A DNA stretch of 19,511 nt from Candidatus Marinamargulisbacteria bacterium SCGC AAA071-K20 (GCA_003265975.1 QFBU01000024.1:1-19511), one strand, 5' to 3'; positions 7,888 to 14,994 are shown, numbered from the stretch's first letter. Numbers and translations: made by a program. Notes: a model not told the origin generated them from the sequence alone.

Positions 7888-9123
7888 TTAAAAATATCTT
7901 GTTAAATTTATAAATACTTGATCAGACTCGGCTATTTGTTGTAGTCCATAACCATCCGAGTGTGATCTCCCTTTTACTAAACGGAGGCCTGGTTGAATTT
8001 TCCAAGTATCTCCTAGTCGCTGAGAATAACTAAACGAGAAAAGAAGCTCGTCTGATCTCTCAAGATCAACTATCAATGAGGTAAAAAATTCTGAGCTAGA
8101 CATATCGTTAAAAACGAAACGATGTCCCAGTAATATATCATTTTGAAAAAGACTTAATGCAGCTCTTTCTTGTTTGCTCACCCCTTGGATAGTTTGGGCT
8201 TCTATTAGTAGTCCCGACTCTTTTCCACTTGAATGATAAAACGTATATTCTCCTCCAAACGCTAGTTGATAATGATCTTTTTGATCAAGTACACCTAGGT
8301 GAGTGTTTGTAGATTTTGAAAAGCCTCGATGCGCAAATTCTGACTTTAGAATGAAGTCGCTAATTATATATTGAAGCGTTCCACCTACTTGTTTTACTGG
8401 TAGGTATACCGGGTGAAACTGTGTTGTTTCTGAATTTAAAACCAATAGTGGTTGTGACCGGTCTTTGTGTTGTAAATAATGAAAACTCACGTCAGCAGGA
8501 CCAAAAGTTTTGTCTACCCTTAGCGCAAATTGGTCGCTTCTGTTGTCTGCTGAAATACTGCCGTCTTCTTCAATCCAGATGGCTGATCCTGTATCAAACG
8601 AAGCAAAGCGAAGGCGATTGGTTTTTTTTGGGAGATTGGGATCAATCATTACTGGCATATAATAGACACCAACACTTCCACCCTCTAAAAGATAGTTTAA
8701 AGACAACATCGGCTCTCCGTATTTTTCGGCGTTTTCTACGTTGCTGTCTAAATTTCTACTATTCAACATATCCGCTGGATGAAAGGCCTCTAATGCCGTC
8801 CAATTAAGCATTTGCGCACCGGCTTTTATATTTAAATTACTTTTTTCATACCCGTACCAAGCTTCTTCTATAACCACTACACCGCGATTATGGTCTGTGG
8901 TGTCGGCTCTTCCAAATACTCTGAGCCGTTCGTAAAAATTGTTTTGATTACCCCTAATTTCAATTCGAGCTTTTTGGGCAATATTAGAGTCTTTAGTCTC
9001 TTCTATTGTGTCATTAGAAAAATAGCGTGACTCAATACCCACTTCTCCTTTTGTACGCGTTTCGGCGACTAGAGTGAGGGAGGCGATCGTCATTAATAAA
9101 AGTAAAATAAGAAGTTTTTTCAT
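7888..9123 (-). CDS. Outer-membrane beta-barrel protein
   Basis: The 411-residue product begins with a clear Sec signal peptide (MKKLLILLLLMTIASLTLVAE, cleavage likely after VAE/near 21). It continues with alternating polar/aromatic strands such as KARIEIRGNQNNFYERL, SLNYLLEGGSVGVYYMPV, ADVSFHYLQHK, LGGEYTF-type strands and LLFSFSYSQRLG. It ends in ...FINLTRYF; the terminal Phe with an aromatic/hydrophobic alternation is the usual BAM recognition signal. I recognise it as an outer-membrane barrel but cannot assign a named family with confidence. It lies five bases after the LolA-like gene and 15 before the RND transporter. It is therefore the likely outer-membrane partner of that pair. It lacks the long periplasmic helices of TolC-type channels. 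Confidence 0.78.
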   Translation of the reverse strand: MKKLLILLLLMTIASLTLVAETRTKGEVGIESRYFSNDTIEETKDSNIAQKARIEIRGNQNNFYERLRVFGRADTTDHNRGVVVIEEAWYGYEKSNLNIKAGAQMLNWTALEAFHPADMLNSRNLDSNVENAEKYGEPMLSLNYLLEGGSVGVYYMPVMIDPNLPKKTNRLRFASFDTGSAIWIEEDGSISADNRSDQFALRVDKTFGPADVSFHYLQHKDRSQPLLVLNSETTQFHPVYLPVKQVGGTLQYIISDFILKSEFAHRGFSKSTNTHLGVLDQKDHYQLAFGGEYTFYHSSGKESGLLIEAQTIQGVSKQERAALSLFQNDILLGHRFVFNDMSSSEFFTSLIVDLERSDELLFSFSYSQRLGDTWKIQPGLRLVKGRSHSDGYGLQQIAESDQVFINLTRYF

Positions 9124-9128
9124 ACGTT

Positions 9129-9902
9129 TTAATTCATCAAGCTGTTTTTATGGAAGTCGTTAGCAGGGATAGGTATACCCATTTTTCGATTTGACCAAGT
9201 AAGAACAGACGATTTTTGTGTTTGATGGTTAATAATTTCGATTTTACTTTGTCTCCAATATTTTCCATACTGTTTGAATCCAGAAAAGGTAGATGTTTTT
9301 AGGCGTTCGCCTTTTCTGTCATAGTATTCAATTTTTAAAGGATTTTTATATACTTTGTCAGTAAAGCTAATTTGTTTTGAATAGCCACTTTTTTTGTTAG
9401 TAGGGATACGCTCAATAACCCATACTGCCCTTCCATTTAGAGTATCATTTTTGATGAGTTTGTAAGTATATTTTTCGATTTCTTCACTAGAAATATCTTC
9501 ATAGGCAAATTCACTTCCCATAAACGACCCTGACTGATTGTTGGAACTAATGCGTTTAATTCTGTTTAGTGCAGGTAAGAATAACCATTGGTCGTCGTTT
9601 CTGTTTTTGTGAGTGTAGGTAAGCATTCGTGTTCCTTTAACGTCTGCTGGCCATAAGAACTCGATAATACTTTTATCACCATCATTTTTTGTTTCTGAAC
9701 TTTTGAATCTCATTTTACGCTCAATTTTGTCTCCATATGCATTAATTAGAACCATTGTTGAGTCATTTGTTTCTGTTTTGAAACCTGTATTGGCCTTGTC
9801 GTTAGCAATAGCTATATTTAGCCCTTTTTGTTCGGCGGTTATGCCAAATGTTGATAGTGAAAGTAGTAGCACCATCATCCCTATAGTTTTTATTAATTTC
9901 AT
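9129..9902 (-). CDS. LolA-like outer-membrane lipoprotein-sorting family protein
   Basis: A 257-residue periplasmic protein with a signal peptide (residues 1 to about 23). The family hallmark is very clear: DQWLFLPALNRIKRIS at 104-119 followed by GSFMGSEFAYEDI at 125-137. This is the pattern of the LolA-like family annotated 'outer membrane lipoprotein-sorting protein', whose members form an open hydrophobic beta-barrel half and are usually encoded beside MMPL/RND transporters. It probably shuttles a lipid or lipoprotein through the periplasm between the RND protein and the barrel encoded next. The start ATG at 9902 is supported by a good AAGGAG seven bases upstream (9908-9913 region). The short gap from tetR contains an operator-like sequence and a possible promoter. 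Confidence 0.9.
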   Translation of the reverse strand: MKLIKTIGMMVLLLSLSTFGITAEQKGLNIAIANDKANTGFKTETNDSTMVLINAYGDKIERKMRFKSSETKNDGDKSIIEFLWPADVKGTRMLTYTHKNRNDDQWLFLPALNRIKRISSNNQSGSFMGSEFAYEDISSEEIEKYTYKLIKNDTLNGRAVWVIERIPTNKKSGYSKQISFTDKVYKNPLKIEYYDRKGERLKTSTFSGFKQYGKYWRQSKIEIINHQTQKSSVLTWSNRKMGIPIPANDFHKNSLMN

Positions 9903-9913
9903 TTTATACTCCT

Positions 9914-9931
9914 TAAGTAAGTGTTTACTAT
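9914..9931. promoter_or_regulatory. Degenerate second TetR operator before the LolA-like gene
   Basis: TAAGTAAGTGTTTACTAT matches the perfect palindrome at 10637-10654 at 12 of 18 positions when the two are aligned directly. It keeps its own dyad (AGTAA-GTGT-TTACT). It occupies the gap between the tetR stop and the LolA-like start, overlapping the edge of the ribosome site. On the bottom strand a possible promoter lies just upstream: TTGAGT, 18 bases, TAAAAT. The operator would then sit at the transcription start. Binding is inference from similarity. Confidence 0.5.
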
Positions 9932-9932
9932 T

Positions 9933-10625
9933 TTATTTATACTTTTTAAAAAAACTCAATAAAGTGTTTGGATTGTAATATTGTTGTATGGCTTGTGAAC
10001 TTAATCCTAGTCCACGTAGAGCAAATAAAATAGCTTCATTTGCAATTTCTTCCTTTTCTTTTTCATAATTAACGACGGTTTGATTTGGTAGGCTGTACAA
10101 GTTTAAACAAACGGCGATATGGTGAGTAAAGTAAATAGACAGTCGAGGAGAAATAGTAGCGTTGATGTCACCACTCTTTACAGCGGCTTCAATACATTTT
10201 TCAATTTTTGGAATCCATGGTTCGAAATGTGATTTATGAAAAGATGCGGCAAAATCACCTTCTTCGAGAAGACTTCTGAACATGAGTCGTTTGAAGTTTT
10301 TGGCTTCTTCGGGATCTTTTTCAATATTCATATAAATTGAATAAACGATAGTAAAGATAATCATAACCAAAGACTGAGTACTAGGTTCCATGTTAGTTAG
10401 TTCATTTTTGTCGTCTTGAGATTTATCACAACAAAACTTATGAATTTCGGTGTAGATGTCTTCTTTACGTGGAAAGTGTTTATACACCAAAGCCTCAGAA
10501 ACCCCACATTTCTCAGCAATGAGCTTAGTAGTAGTCTCTTTAAATCCAAGGTTAGCAAACAAAGGAATAACAGCGCTAATAATTTGAGCTTTTCGTTCTT
10601 CAGAATTAAGTCTTCCATCAACCAT
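9933..10625 (-). CDS. TetR/AcrR-family transcriptional regulator
   Basis: A 230-residue one-component repressor. The N-terminal TetR DNA-binding domain is typical: RKAQIISAVIPLFANLGFKE at 11-30, then the helix-turn-helix TTTKLIAEKCGVSEALVYKHF at about 31-51 and KEDIYTEI. The remaining C-terminal two thirds is a helical ligand-binding domain without recognisable specificity. I chose ATG at 10625 because the conserved domain begins right after it; the frame is open further to 10772 but would add 49 residues translated from promoter and operator DNA. A perfect 18-bp palindrome lies 12 bases before the start, implying autoregulation. A degenerate copy precedes the next gene, implying control of the LolA-like/barrel/RND genes. 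It shows no good Shine-Dalgarno. Confidence 0.9.
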   Translation of the reverse strand: MVDGRLNSEERKAQIISAVIPLFANLGFKETTTKLIAEKCGVSEALVYKHFPRKEDIYTEIHKFCCDKSQDDKNELTNMEPSTQSLVMIIFTIVYSIYMNIEKDPEEAKNFKRLMFRSLLEEGDFAASFHKSHFEPWIPKIEKCIEAAVKSGDINATISPRLSIYFTHHIAVCLNLYSLPNQTVVNYEKEKEEIANEAILFALRGLGLSSQAIQQYYNPNTLLSFFKKYK

Positions 10626-10632
10626 AAACAAG

Positions 10633-10661
10633 ATGGTAAGTGAGTACTCACTTAATATCAA
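10633..10661 (-). promoter_or_regulatory. Candidate sigma70-type promoter of tetR
   Basis: On the bottom strand TTGATA (10661-10656) and TACCAT (10638-10633) are separated by exactly 17 bases, and the operator palindrome fills that spacer. The -35 matches consensus at five of six positions and the -10 at four of six. Only seven bases separate the -10 from the ATG, which would give a leaderless or nearly leaderless mRNA, in line with the missing ribosome site. Confidence 0.5.
10637..10654. promoter_or_regulatory. TetR operator: perfect 18-bp palindrome
   Basis: TAAGTGAGTACTCACTTA is identical to its reverse complement. Its length, dyad form and position immediately upstream of a TetR-family gene are typical of TetR operators, and it covers the spacer of the candidate promoter, so bound repressor would block RNA polymerase. 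The palindrome is seen directly; its function is inferred. Confidence 0.85.
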
Positions 10662-10785
10662 GAAGCAAACCAAAGCGAAGCCCAAAGGGCCAGCGAAGCA
10701 AAATAAAAAGCAGGCTAGCCCCCTTCGTTCTAAAATTTTCCATGGCACGGATTTGAAGGAGGGAACAATCATGGTGCGGGAGCGA

Positions 10786-10870
10786 TGGTGCGCGTGAAGG
10801 GACTTGAACCCCCAAACCTTGCGGCACTAGATCCTAAGTCTAGCGTGTCTACCAATTTCACCACACGCGC
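10786..10870 (-). tRNA. tRNA-Leu(UAG)
   Basis: On the bottom strand the sequence folds as a class II tRNA. The acceptor stem GCGCGTG pairs with CACGCGC, followed by A73 and an encoded CCA. The D-arm contains GGTGAAATTGGTAGACA. The anticodon stem CTAGA/TCTAG encloses the loop CTTAGGA with anticodon TAG, read as leucine CUA. A variable arm TGCCGCAAGGTTT is present, and the T-loop is GGGGGTTCAAGTCCC-like. Long variable arm and anticodon agree on leucine. Confidence 0.96.
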
Positions 10871-10886
10871 AGTAAATTGTTTAGAA

Positions 10887-10915
10887 ATTCTAACAGGACT
10901 CTCAGGAAAATTAAA
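10887..10915 (-). promoter_or_regulatory. Candidate promoter of the tRNA-Leu gene
   Basis: On the bottom strand TTTAAT (10915-10910), a 17-base spacer and TAGAAT (10892-10887) with an extended TGT just before it lie 16 bases upstream of the first tRNA base. The -10 matches consensus at five of six positions, the -35 at three. Position relative to a strongly transcribed tRNA supports it. Confidence 0.5.
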
Positions 10916-10934
10916 GGAATAGCGCAATTAACGT

Positions 10935-11264
10935 TTATTTAGGAGGGAGTTCGCCTACAAAAGCTTCTGCTGTTCTAATCCATTCCTCAAGCTCTTCGTC
11001 TTCGGCAATACCGTCTTGATCTACATATATAAACCCTTTTAGAGGTTTACCAGTAAAATCCATTTTTGTGGCATTTGGTCGCTCTAAACACTCTTCGTAC
11101 TGATCTTTGCCCACCCTTAACATAAGGTGATAACTGTCTACGCCACAGATCATATTTCCATTTAGCATAAAGCATACACCACCAAACATCTTTTTTTCAT
11201 TGATGTTTGGGTAATCGTTAAAGTAAGCTCGGATTCTTTCTACAAGGCCGTCATCAGCTGGCAT
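10935..11264 (-). CDS. TfoX N-terminal domain protein
   Basis: A 109-residue protein consisting only of the TfoX N-terminal domain. The characteristic parts are an N-terminal LVERIRAYF helix, KKMFGGVCFMLNGNMICGV at 24-42, LMLRVGKDQYEE, and the C-terminal KPLKGFIYVDQDGI...ELEEWIRTAEAFV. TfoX/Sxy in gamma-proteobacteria is a competence regulator with an extra C-terminal domain. Stand-alone N-terminal domain proteins like this are widespread and their role is not established, so I give no competence function. The ATG at 11264 is seven bases after a perfect TATAAT, suggesting a leaderless transcript. It lies upstream of tRNA-Leu on the same strand. Confidence 0.88.
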   Translation of the reverse strand: MPADDGLVERIRAYFNDYPNINEKKMFGGVCFMLNGNMICGVDSYHLMLRVGKDQYEECLERPNATKMDFTGKPLKGFIYVDQDGIAEDEELEEWIRTAEAFVGELPPK

Positions 11265-11271
11265 AAACCTT

Positions 11272-11300
11272 ATTATAGCCTATGTTTAAAATTGTCTGAA
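11272..11300 (-). promoter_or_regulatory. Candidate promoter of the TfoX-domain gene
   Basis: On the bottom strand TTCAGA (11300-11295), 17 bases and a perfect TATAAT (11277-11272). The gap from the -10 to the ATG is only seven bases, so transcription would begin at or next to the start codon. The only purine stretch before the ATG, AAGG, is too close to act as a normal ribosome site. Confidence 0.6.
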
Positions 11301-11452
11301 TTGGGGAATATATGAGGGTAAAGTGATGCATGGGTGTAATTACCTATTTCACTATCCTACCTTTAATAGTATATTCCTGTGCGTGTATATGTTTAAGTTT
11401 ATAAAAGCTCGGGAATTTATTTTACATAGTATATAAGGAAAGGATTTAATCA

Positions 11453-12052
11453 ATGGACCGACTAGGTGCAGGTGCTCATCTCCCAATACAACCTCAAAAA
11501 CCACCACGACGGACACATCGTGGGAAAAAAGGGGCTGTATCAAATCCTGTTGATGGGCAAGAACCAATCACAGAGGTCTCTGAAGAAACTCCTCAAGAAG
11601 ATTCAAATGCTATATTTCGAGATCAAGTTCCCATTACCTTACTAAAAACAACGGCTCAAGAATTACAGTCGCTTTGCGATGCTTTAGGATCAGATAAAGA
11701 ATATAATAACACCGTTTTTTCCCGTATAGAAAATAAAATCATGATGTCTTATGCAGAAAAAGAATCTAATTATTTGGATATTTTTCATGAAGTAGTTCGC
11801 TTGATTCCTGTGCTTAAAGAGCACAGGAGGGCAAACCTTGCAGTATCTTCTTTGGAAACATCAAATAACTTTGCTAACTTTTTAATCCAAAAAATAAATA
11901 AGATGGACTTAAAACCAACACAAGGAATTACTAACCTACGTTCTGATCTTTCAGATTATAGAGCTTCCGATAATTTTGATCCTAATTCAGCTACAGCTAC
12001 AGCTAACGCCATTTCAACTCTACTTAATCGACTAGATAATTTATCGCTCTAA
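11453..12052 (+). CDS. Hypothetical soluble protein, 199 aa
   Basis: Starts at ATG 11453 with a purine-rich ribosome site (AAGGAAAGGAT) upstream. The N-terminal fifty residues are basic, proline-rich and low-complexity (PQKPPRRTHRGKKGA) and look disordered. From about residue 60 the chain is predominantly helical with long amphipathic stretches (LLKTTAQELQSLCDAL, ESNYLDIFHEVVRLIPVL). It ends in an Ala/Thr/Asn-rich segment and LLNRLDNLSL. It has no signal peptide, membrane segment or catalytic motif, and I recognise no family. Its stop codon overlaps the stop of the convergent LpxB-like gene (CTAA). It shares an 11-base element in its upstream region with the 535-aa gene at 13324. The two could be co-regulated, but no function can be given. 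Confidence 0.7.
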   Translation: MDRLGAGAHLPIQPQKPPRRTHRGKKGAVSNPVDGQEPITEVSEETPQEDSNAIFRDQVPITLLKTTAQELQSLCDALGSDKEYNNTVFSRIENKIMMSYAEKESNYLDIFHEVVRLIPVLKEHRRANLAVSSLETSNNFANFLIQKINKMDLKPTQGITNLRSDLSDYRASDNFDPNSATATANAISTLLNRLDNLSL

Positions 12053-13167
12053 ACCCCTAAAATAGTTTTAATAATTTCAGGAGAGGCGGCTTTATGGGGC
12101 GCTGGTTTTTCTGCAGACTTTTTAATGTCGTGAAGCGTTACAATTATAAAATCAGCGACATTCTTTGGGTCGTTATTGGCCACAAAGAGTAGGTTTTTTC
12201 CTAAGAGTTTTTCTTGTTCTTTAAATCTCTGAAACGTAGTTTGAGGACCAAACCCTTCGAAACAGATTACTTTTTTGCCAATATAAGTGGCTTGTTCGTT
12301 TGCTGTACCTGAAAGCCCTATTAGTATGTCAGATTGATTAATAACGCTATTAAAGGCGTCAGTGATGAGAATATCTATTTTTTTTGTAGGGTGAGTCAAA
12401 AAAATTCCCTCGCTGCCTTTTTTAGAGTTCCATCCACTTTTTTTACATAGCTTTTTAATGTCTATGCTACTGGCTTTGCCAACTATAAATTCTAGAGGAA
12501 TAGGGTGATGATCTTCTAGGTATTCCACGATTTGTAGGCAATGGTCAAAGTTTTTGTAAGCCTCTTCTCGGCTTCCAGGTAGTATGCCAAGGGTCATTTT
12601 ATTTGGATCTAGACTCAAAAGAGAGCCAATTTCGAGGAGGTTATCCATCATGGGGTTTCCTAAAAATCGTGCGTTGCATTGTTTGTTTTCAAAGGCTTCG
12701 GAGGTTTCTTTATCTCGGGTGAAGCTCATTTTGGTCCATTTTTTTATAAGTATGTATTCTAGCCAAGAATGTGGCATAAACAAGTTGCTTTTGGCGGTAG
12801 GTAGAAAATAAATGGGGGTAGAATTAAAAAAACGACCCATACTTAGGCAAAATACATCACCTACACAAATAGTTAAATCAGCTTTTTTAGACTCATTTCT
12901 AATAGTTTTGAGCTGTGTAAATAGTTGAAGCCACAACCCTGCGAACAGGTCTTTTAAAAGGTCGAAGCTTTTTCGTAAAAACCCTCCACTAGGAAGGAGC
13001 TTGTTTTTTAAAATAGGCTCAATATCAATGGTTTTATAGGCAATTCCCTCGCCAACTAGGGGGATTACGGAAAAGGTAGCGTTTGGAGCCCTTTTTTTGA
13101 AGGATTTTATTAAATTACAGGCAATATGGTCTTCTCCATAGCCATTTGAGAGTATCAGAATATTCAT
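12049..13167 (-). CDS. Lipid-A-disaccharide synthase-related protein (GT-B fold)
   Basis: A 372-residue protein related to LpxB but of the separate family annotated 'lipid-A-disaccharide synthase-related', which I associate mainly with Cyanobacteria and allied groups. Signatures are LSNGYGEDHIA at 6-16, LGILPGSREEAYKNF near 193-207, and the C-terminal donor-site region GLSGTANEQATYIGKKVICF with GPQTTFQRFKEQEKLLG. These match the GT-B nucleotide-sugar fold. It has no signal peptide; peripheral inner-membrane location is expected. The actual acceptor in this family is, to my knowledge, not established, so true lipid A synthesis should not be assumed. No lpxA/lpxD/fabZ-like neighbours are present. 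It lies alone, leftward, between two unrecognised rightward genes. Confidence 0.85.
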   Translation of the reverse strand: MNILILSNGYGEDHIACNLIKSFKKRAPNATFSVIPLVGEGIAYKTIDIEPILKNKLLPSGGFLRKSFDLLKDLFAGLWLQLFTQLKTIRNESKKADLTICVGDVFCLSMGRFFNSTPIYFLPTAKSNLFMPHSWLEYILIKKWTKMSFTRDKETSEAFENKQCNARFLGNPMMDNLLEIGSLLSLDPNKMTLGILPGSREEAYKNFDHCLQIVEYLEDHHPIPLEFIVGKASSIDIKKLCKKSGWNSKKGSEGIFLTHPTKKIDILITDAFNSVINQSDILIGLSGTANEQATYIGKKVICFEGFGPQTTFQRFKEQEKLLGKNLLFVANNDPKNVADFIIVTLHDIKKSAEKPAPHKAASPEIIKTILGV

Positions 13168-13266
13168 ACATTCTTATTTGTACCAAAAATACCATTGTTT
13201 TTCCATACATAAAAAACTCATTTTTTGTCGATATACAGTATATAAGGGGCTATGTAACAGTTTTTT

Positions 13267-13275
13267 TGGTATAAT
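13267..13275 (+). promoter_or_regulatory. Extended -10 promoter for the 535-aa gene
   Basis: TGGTATAAT is an exact TGn-TATAAT extended -10 element. Transcription would begin near 13282, leaving a leader of roughly 40 bases that contains AAGGAG before ATG 13324. No convincing -35 is present, which is tolerated by extended -10 promoters. A second promoter-like TATATA lies upstream at 13239-13244. Confidence 0.5.
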
Positions 13276-13323
13276 TACTACACCCACTTTTTATTGGGTT
13301 CTACTAAAAAGGAGAAAAATCCA

Positions 13324-14931
13324 ATGTCAATTCAATCTGCTGGTCTTAACTCCTCTATGGGGGCGTCACATTCACATAAGGCTCAAATGGAGTCTCTTCA
13401 AAAATTAATGGATGTTTATAAAGACACAACAAAAGTCACTGATACTAAGCGGCAAGATGTTGTAAAGTCGATGAGTTCTCTTTTGTCTGAATTAAAAAAG
13501 GGTGCAGAGCATATGAATCCGCCTGCTTTTCATTCACTTGCCGTACAAGCCGCAGATGTTTTAGATAAGATTGGTGCTGTTGATCCCGAATTTTTAACCG
13601 AAATGATTGAAGAACTAACTGACTCTAAAGGTAAGAAAAAAGTGAGTGCTCATATGAACAAGCGAGTTCAAGAAGCAGAAGTCACAGCAGCTTCTCAGTT
13701 TTTGGCCATTCATCAAGCTAAAGGACTGGTAAGTTCATCAGGCTCAAGTAATTTTACTAGTCGAGATAAGCATGATGATCCTGCTGACTATCATCCCTCT
13801 TTGAATACTGTTCAGGTTGATGAAGGTATTGAAAATAGATTGGAACTTGGAGAAATTACAGCGTTTGTTTTAAAGCAGCAAGTGGCTCTTCAAGAGGCCG
13901 GCGTTCTTCCGCATACCCACTATGATGATATCGACAATACGGGTGATTTTCATCCCGCTTTAAACAATGTAACGGTTAAAGACGGTATTGAAGATCGTTT
14001 AGACATGGGCGAAATTACTGGAATGGCTATTAAACAACAAATTGAATTAGAAAAAGCGGGGCTTGTTGCTCCTGCTGCGGCTATTGATATAGACCCAAAT
14101 GTGGCCGAAGAGTTAACGCTTGGCGGCGTTATACAACTTGGTATGCAGTTAAGAGAGGCACGTTCAGCACAACAAGCAGAAGGCGGGATGAAAGTTAAAA
14201 GTTTTTATACAGCGGGTGCTCATATGATGGACCTAATTGTAGGCACCCTTGGTGTTGGCGATGCTGAAGAAATGATTATGGCTTTATTAAATAAAACCTT
14301 TCTTAGTGATGAAGATATTTTACTTATTATGAATTTGTTAGGTGACTTGGGCTTTAGTGCTCCTCCAGGCTTATTAGAGAAAGTTAAAGATAAAATTGCA
14401 GAATTCTTACAGTCTGCGGCACAAAATGCAACAAGTCCTACGGACTTTATGATGATAGCTGAGATTGTGAAATCCGTGGGCGAGTCTTCTTTGGGAGATA
14501 TGTTTGATGAAAGTGGTCTAATGGATATATTAGACGGTAAATTGGGTGCCGGTGAAGGCGCTAATAATATTGAAAATTTAGCATCAGAAGCTGCCGAATC
14601 TAGATTTTTAGATCACGTAGAAGAAGTGGATGAAACGCTTGAGTCGGGTTATTCAGTAGTTGGATCTTCTGAAAATCCAGTCGACTTTAATGTCACTCAA
14701 GCGGCAGCGGCATCTTATAATCAACATTTCAAAGAAACTAAAAGTATTCAAAAAAATGAAGATGAAGAATCGCCTCTCATTCAAGGTGTAAGCTCTTCTC
14801 AAGAATCGTCTTTTGTTTATAATTTTAGTTCATCGGTTACTAAAGTAGTTGAGAACTTTATTCAAAAAGAATTAGATTCTACCCTCGACAACTTTGCTTT
14901 TGAAACGTCAGAAACACTTCCAGAAGACTAG
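13324..14931 (+). CDS. Hypothetical acidic repeat protein, 535 aa
   Basis: Start at ATG 13324 is set by AAAAGGAG about ten bases upstream; the frame is open to a TTG at 13294 but that lacks a ribosome site. The product is soluble, acidic and helix-rich, without signal peptide or membrane segments. Residues 20-130 are predicted helical. Two clear repeats of about 46 residues follow, spaced by 53 (HPSLN...GIENRLELGEIT at 157-179 and HPALN...GIEDRLDMGEIT at 210-232), and a degenerate third copy of the second half lies near 256-280 (EELTLGGVIQLGMQL). A Met/Leu/Asp-rich helical region spans 290-410, and a Ser/Glu-rich tail closes the protein. I recognise no family. It lies 120 bases before the pilus-like operon on the same strand but with its own promoter. 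Structural, scaffold or exported roles are all possible. Confidence 0.8.
   Translation: MSIQSAGLNSSMGASHSHKAQMESLQKLMDVYKDTTKVTDTKRQDVVKSMSSLLSELKKGAEHMNPPAFHSLAVQAADVLDKIGAVDPEFLTEMIEELTDSKGKKKVSAHMNKRVQEAEVTAASQFLAIHQAKGLVSSSGSSNFTSRDKHDDPADYHPSLNTVQVDEGIENRLELGEITAFVLKQQVALQEAGVLPHTHYDDIDNTGDFHPALNNVTVKDGIEDRLDMGEITGMAIKQQIELEKAGLVAPAAAIDIDPNVAEELTLGGVIQLGMQLREARSAQQAEGGMKVKSFYTAGAHMMDLIVGTLGVGDAEEMIMALLNKTFLSDEDILLIMNLLGDLGFSAPPGLLEKVKDKIAEFLQSAAQNATSPTDFMMIAEIVKSVGESSLGDMFDESGLMDILDGKLGAGEGANNIENLASEAAESRFLDHVEEVDETLESGYSVVGSSENPVDFNVTQAAAASYNQHFKETKSIQKNEDEESPLIQGVSSSQESSFVYNFSSSVTKVVENFIQKELDSTLDNFAFETSETLPED
13771..14067 (+). repeat. Two in-frame tandem protein repeats of the 535-aa protein, 159-bp period
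   Basis: Residues 150-195 and 203-248 of the encoded protein align without gaps at a 53-residue spacing. Shared elements are [YF]HP[SA]LN, GIE[ND]RL[ED][LM]GEIT and KQQ[VI].L..AG[VL]. The DNA copies have diverged, so this is an old duplication kept by selection on the protein rather than a recent DNA repeat. Confidence 0.85.
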
Positions 14932-14988
14932 CTTTTAAACGTCAAACTATATCCTTCAAAACTAGTACTCATTTGATAACAGATCCAG

Positions 14989-14994
14989 TATAAT
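14989..14994 (+). promoter_or_regulatory. Candidate -10 element of the pilus-like operon
   Basis: A perfect TATAAT lies in the 120-base gap between the 535-aa gene and the lipoprotein gene. Transcription would start near 15001, giving a leader of about 50 bases that contains TTAGGAG before ATG 15052. No consensus -35 is found at 16-18 bases, so this is a moderate call. A hairpin-plus-T terminator for the gene before it is not evident. Confidence 0.4.

Noticed and set aside
8421..8807. 128-codon open frame on the top strand
   Set aside because: It is antisense to the beta-barrel gene, has no ribosome site and no recognisable protein character.
10626..10772. 49-codon in-frame extension of the TetR gene to an upstream ATG
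   Set aside because: It would translate through the promoter and the palindromic operator, and the conserved TetR domain begins just after ATG 10625.
13181..13271. 9-bp inverted repeat TACCAAAAA / TTTTTGGTA
   Set aside because: The arms are about 70 bases apart, AT-rich, and one overlaps the extended -10; chance is the simpler reading.
11453..14931. Type III secretion substrates or chaperones
   Set aside because: The helical, signal-less character of the two unknown proteins prompted the idea, but no T3SS motif, chaperone or apparatus gene is present in the window.
14926..14981. Inverted ACTAG...CTAGT arms after the 535-aa gene as a terminator
   Set aside because: A bulged stem with a loop of about 20 bases and no T-tract; not convincing.
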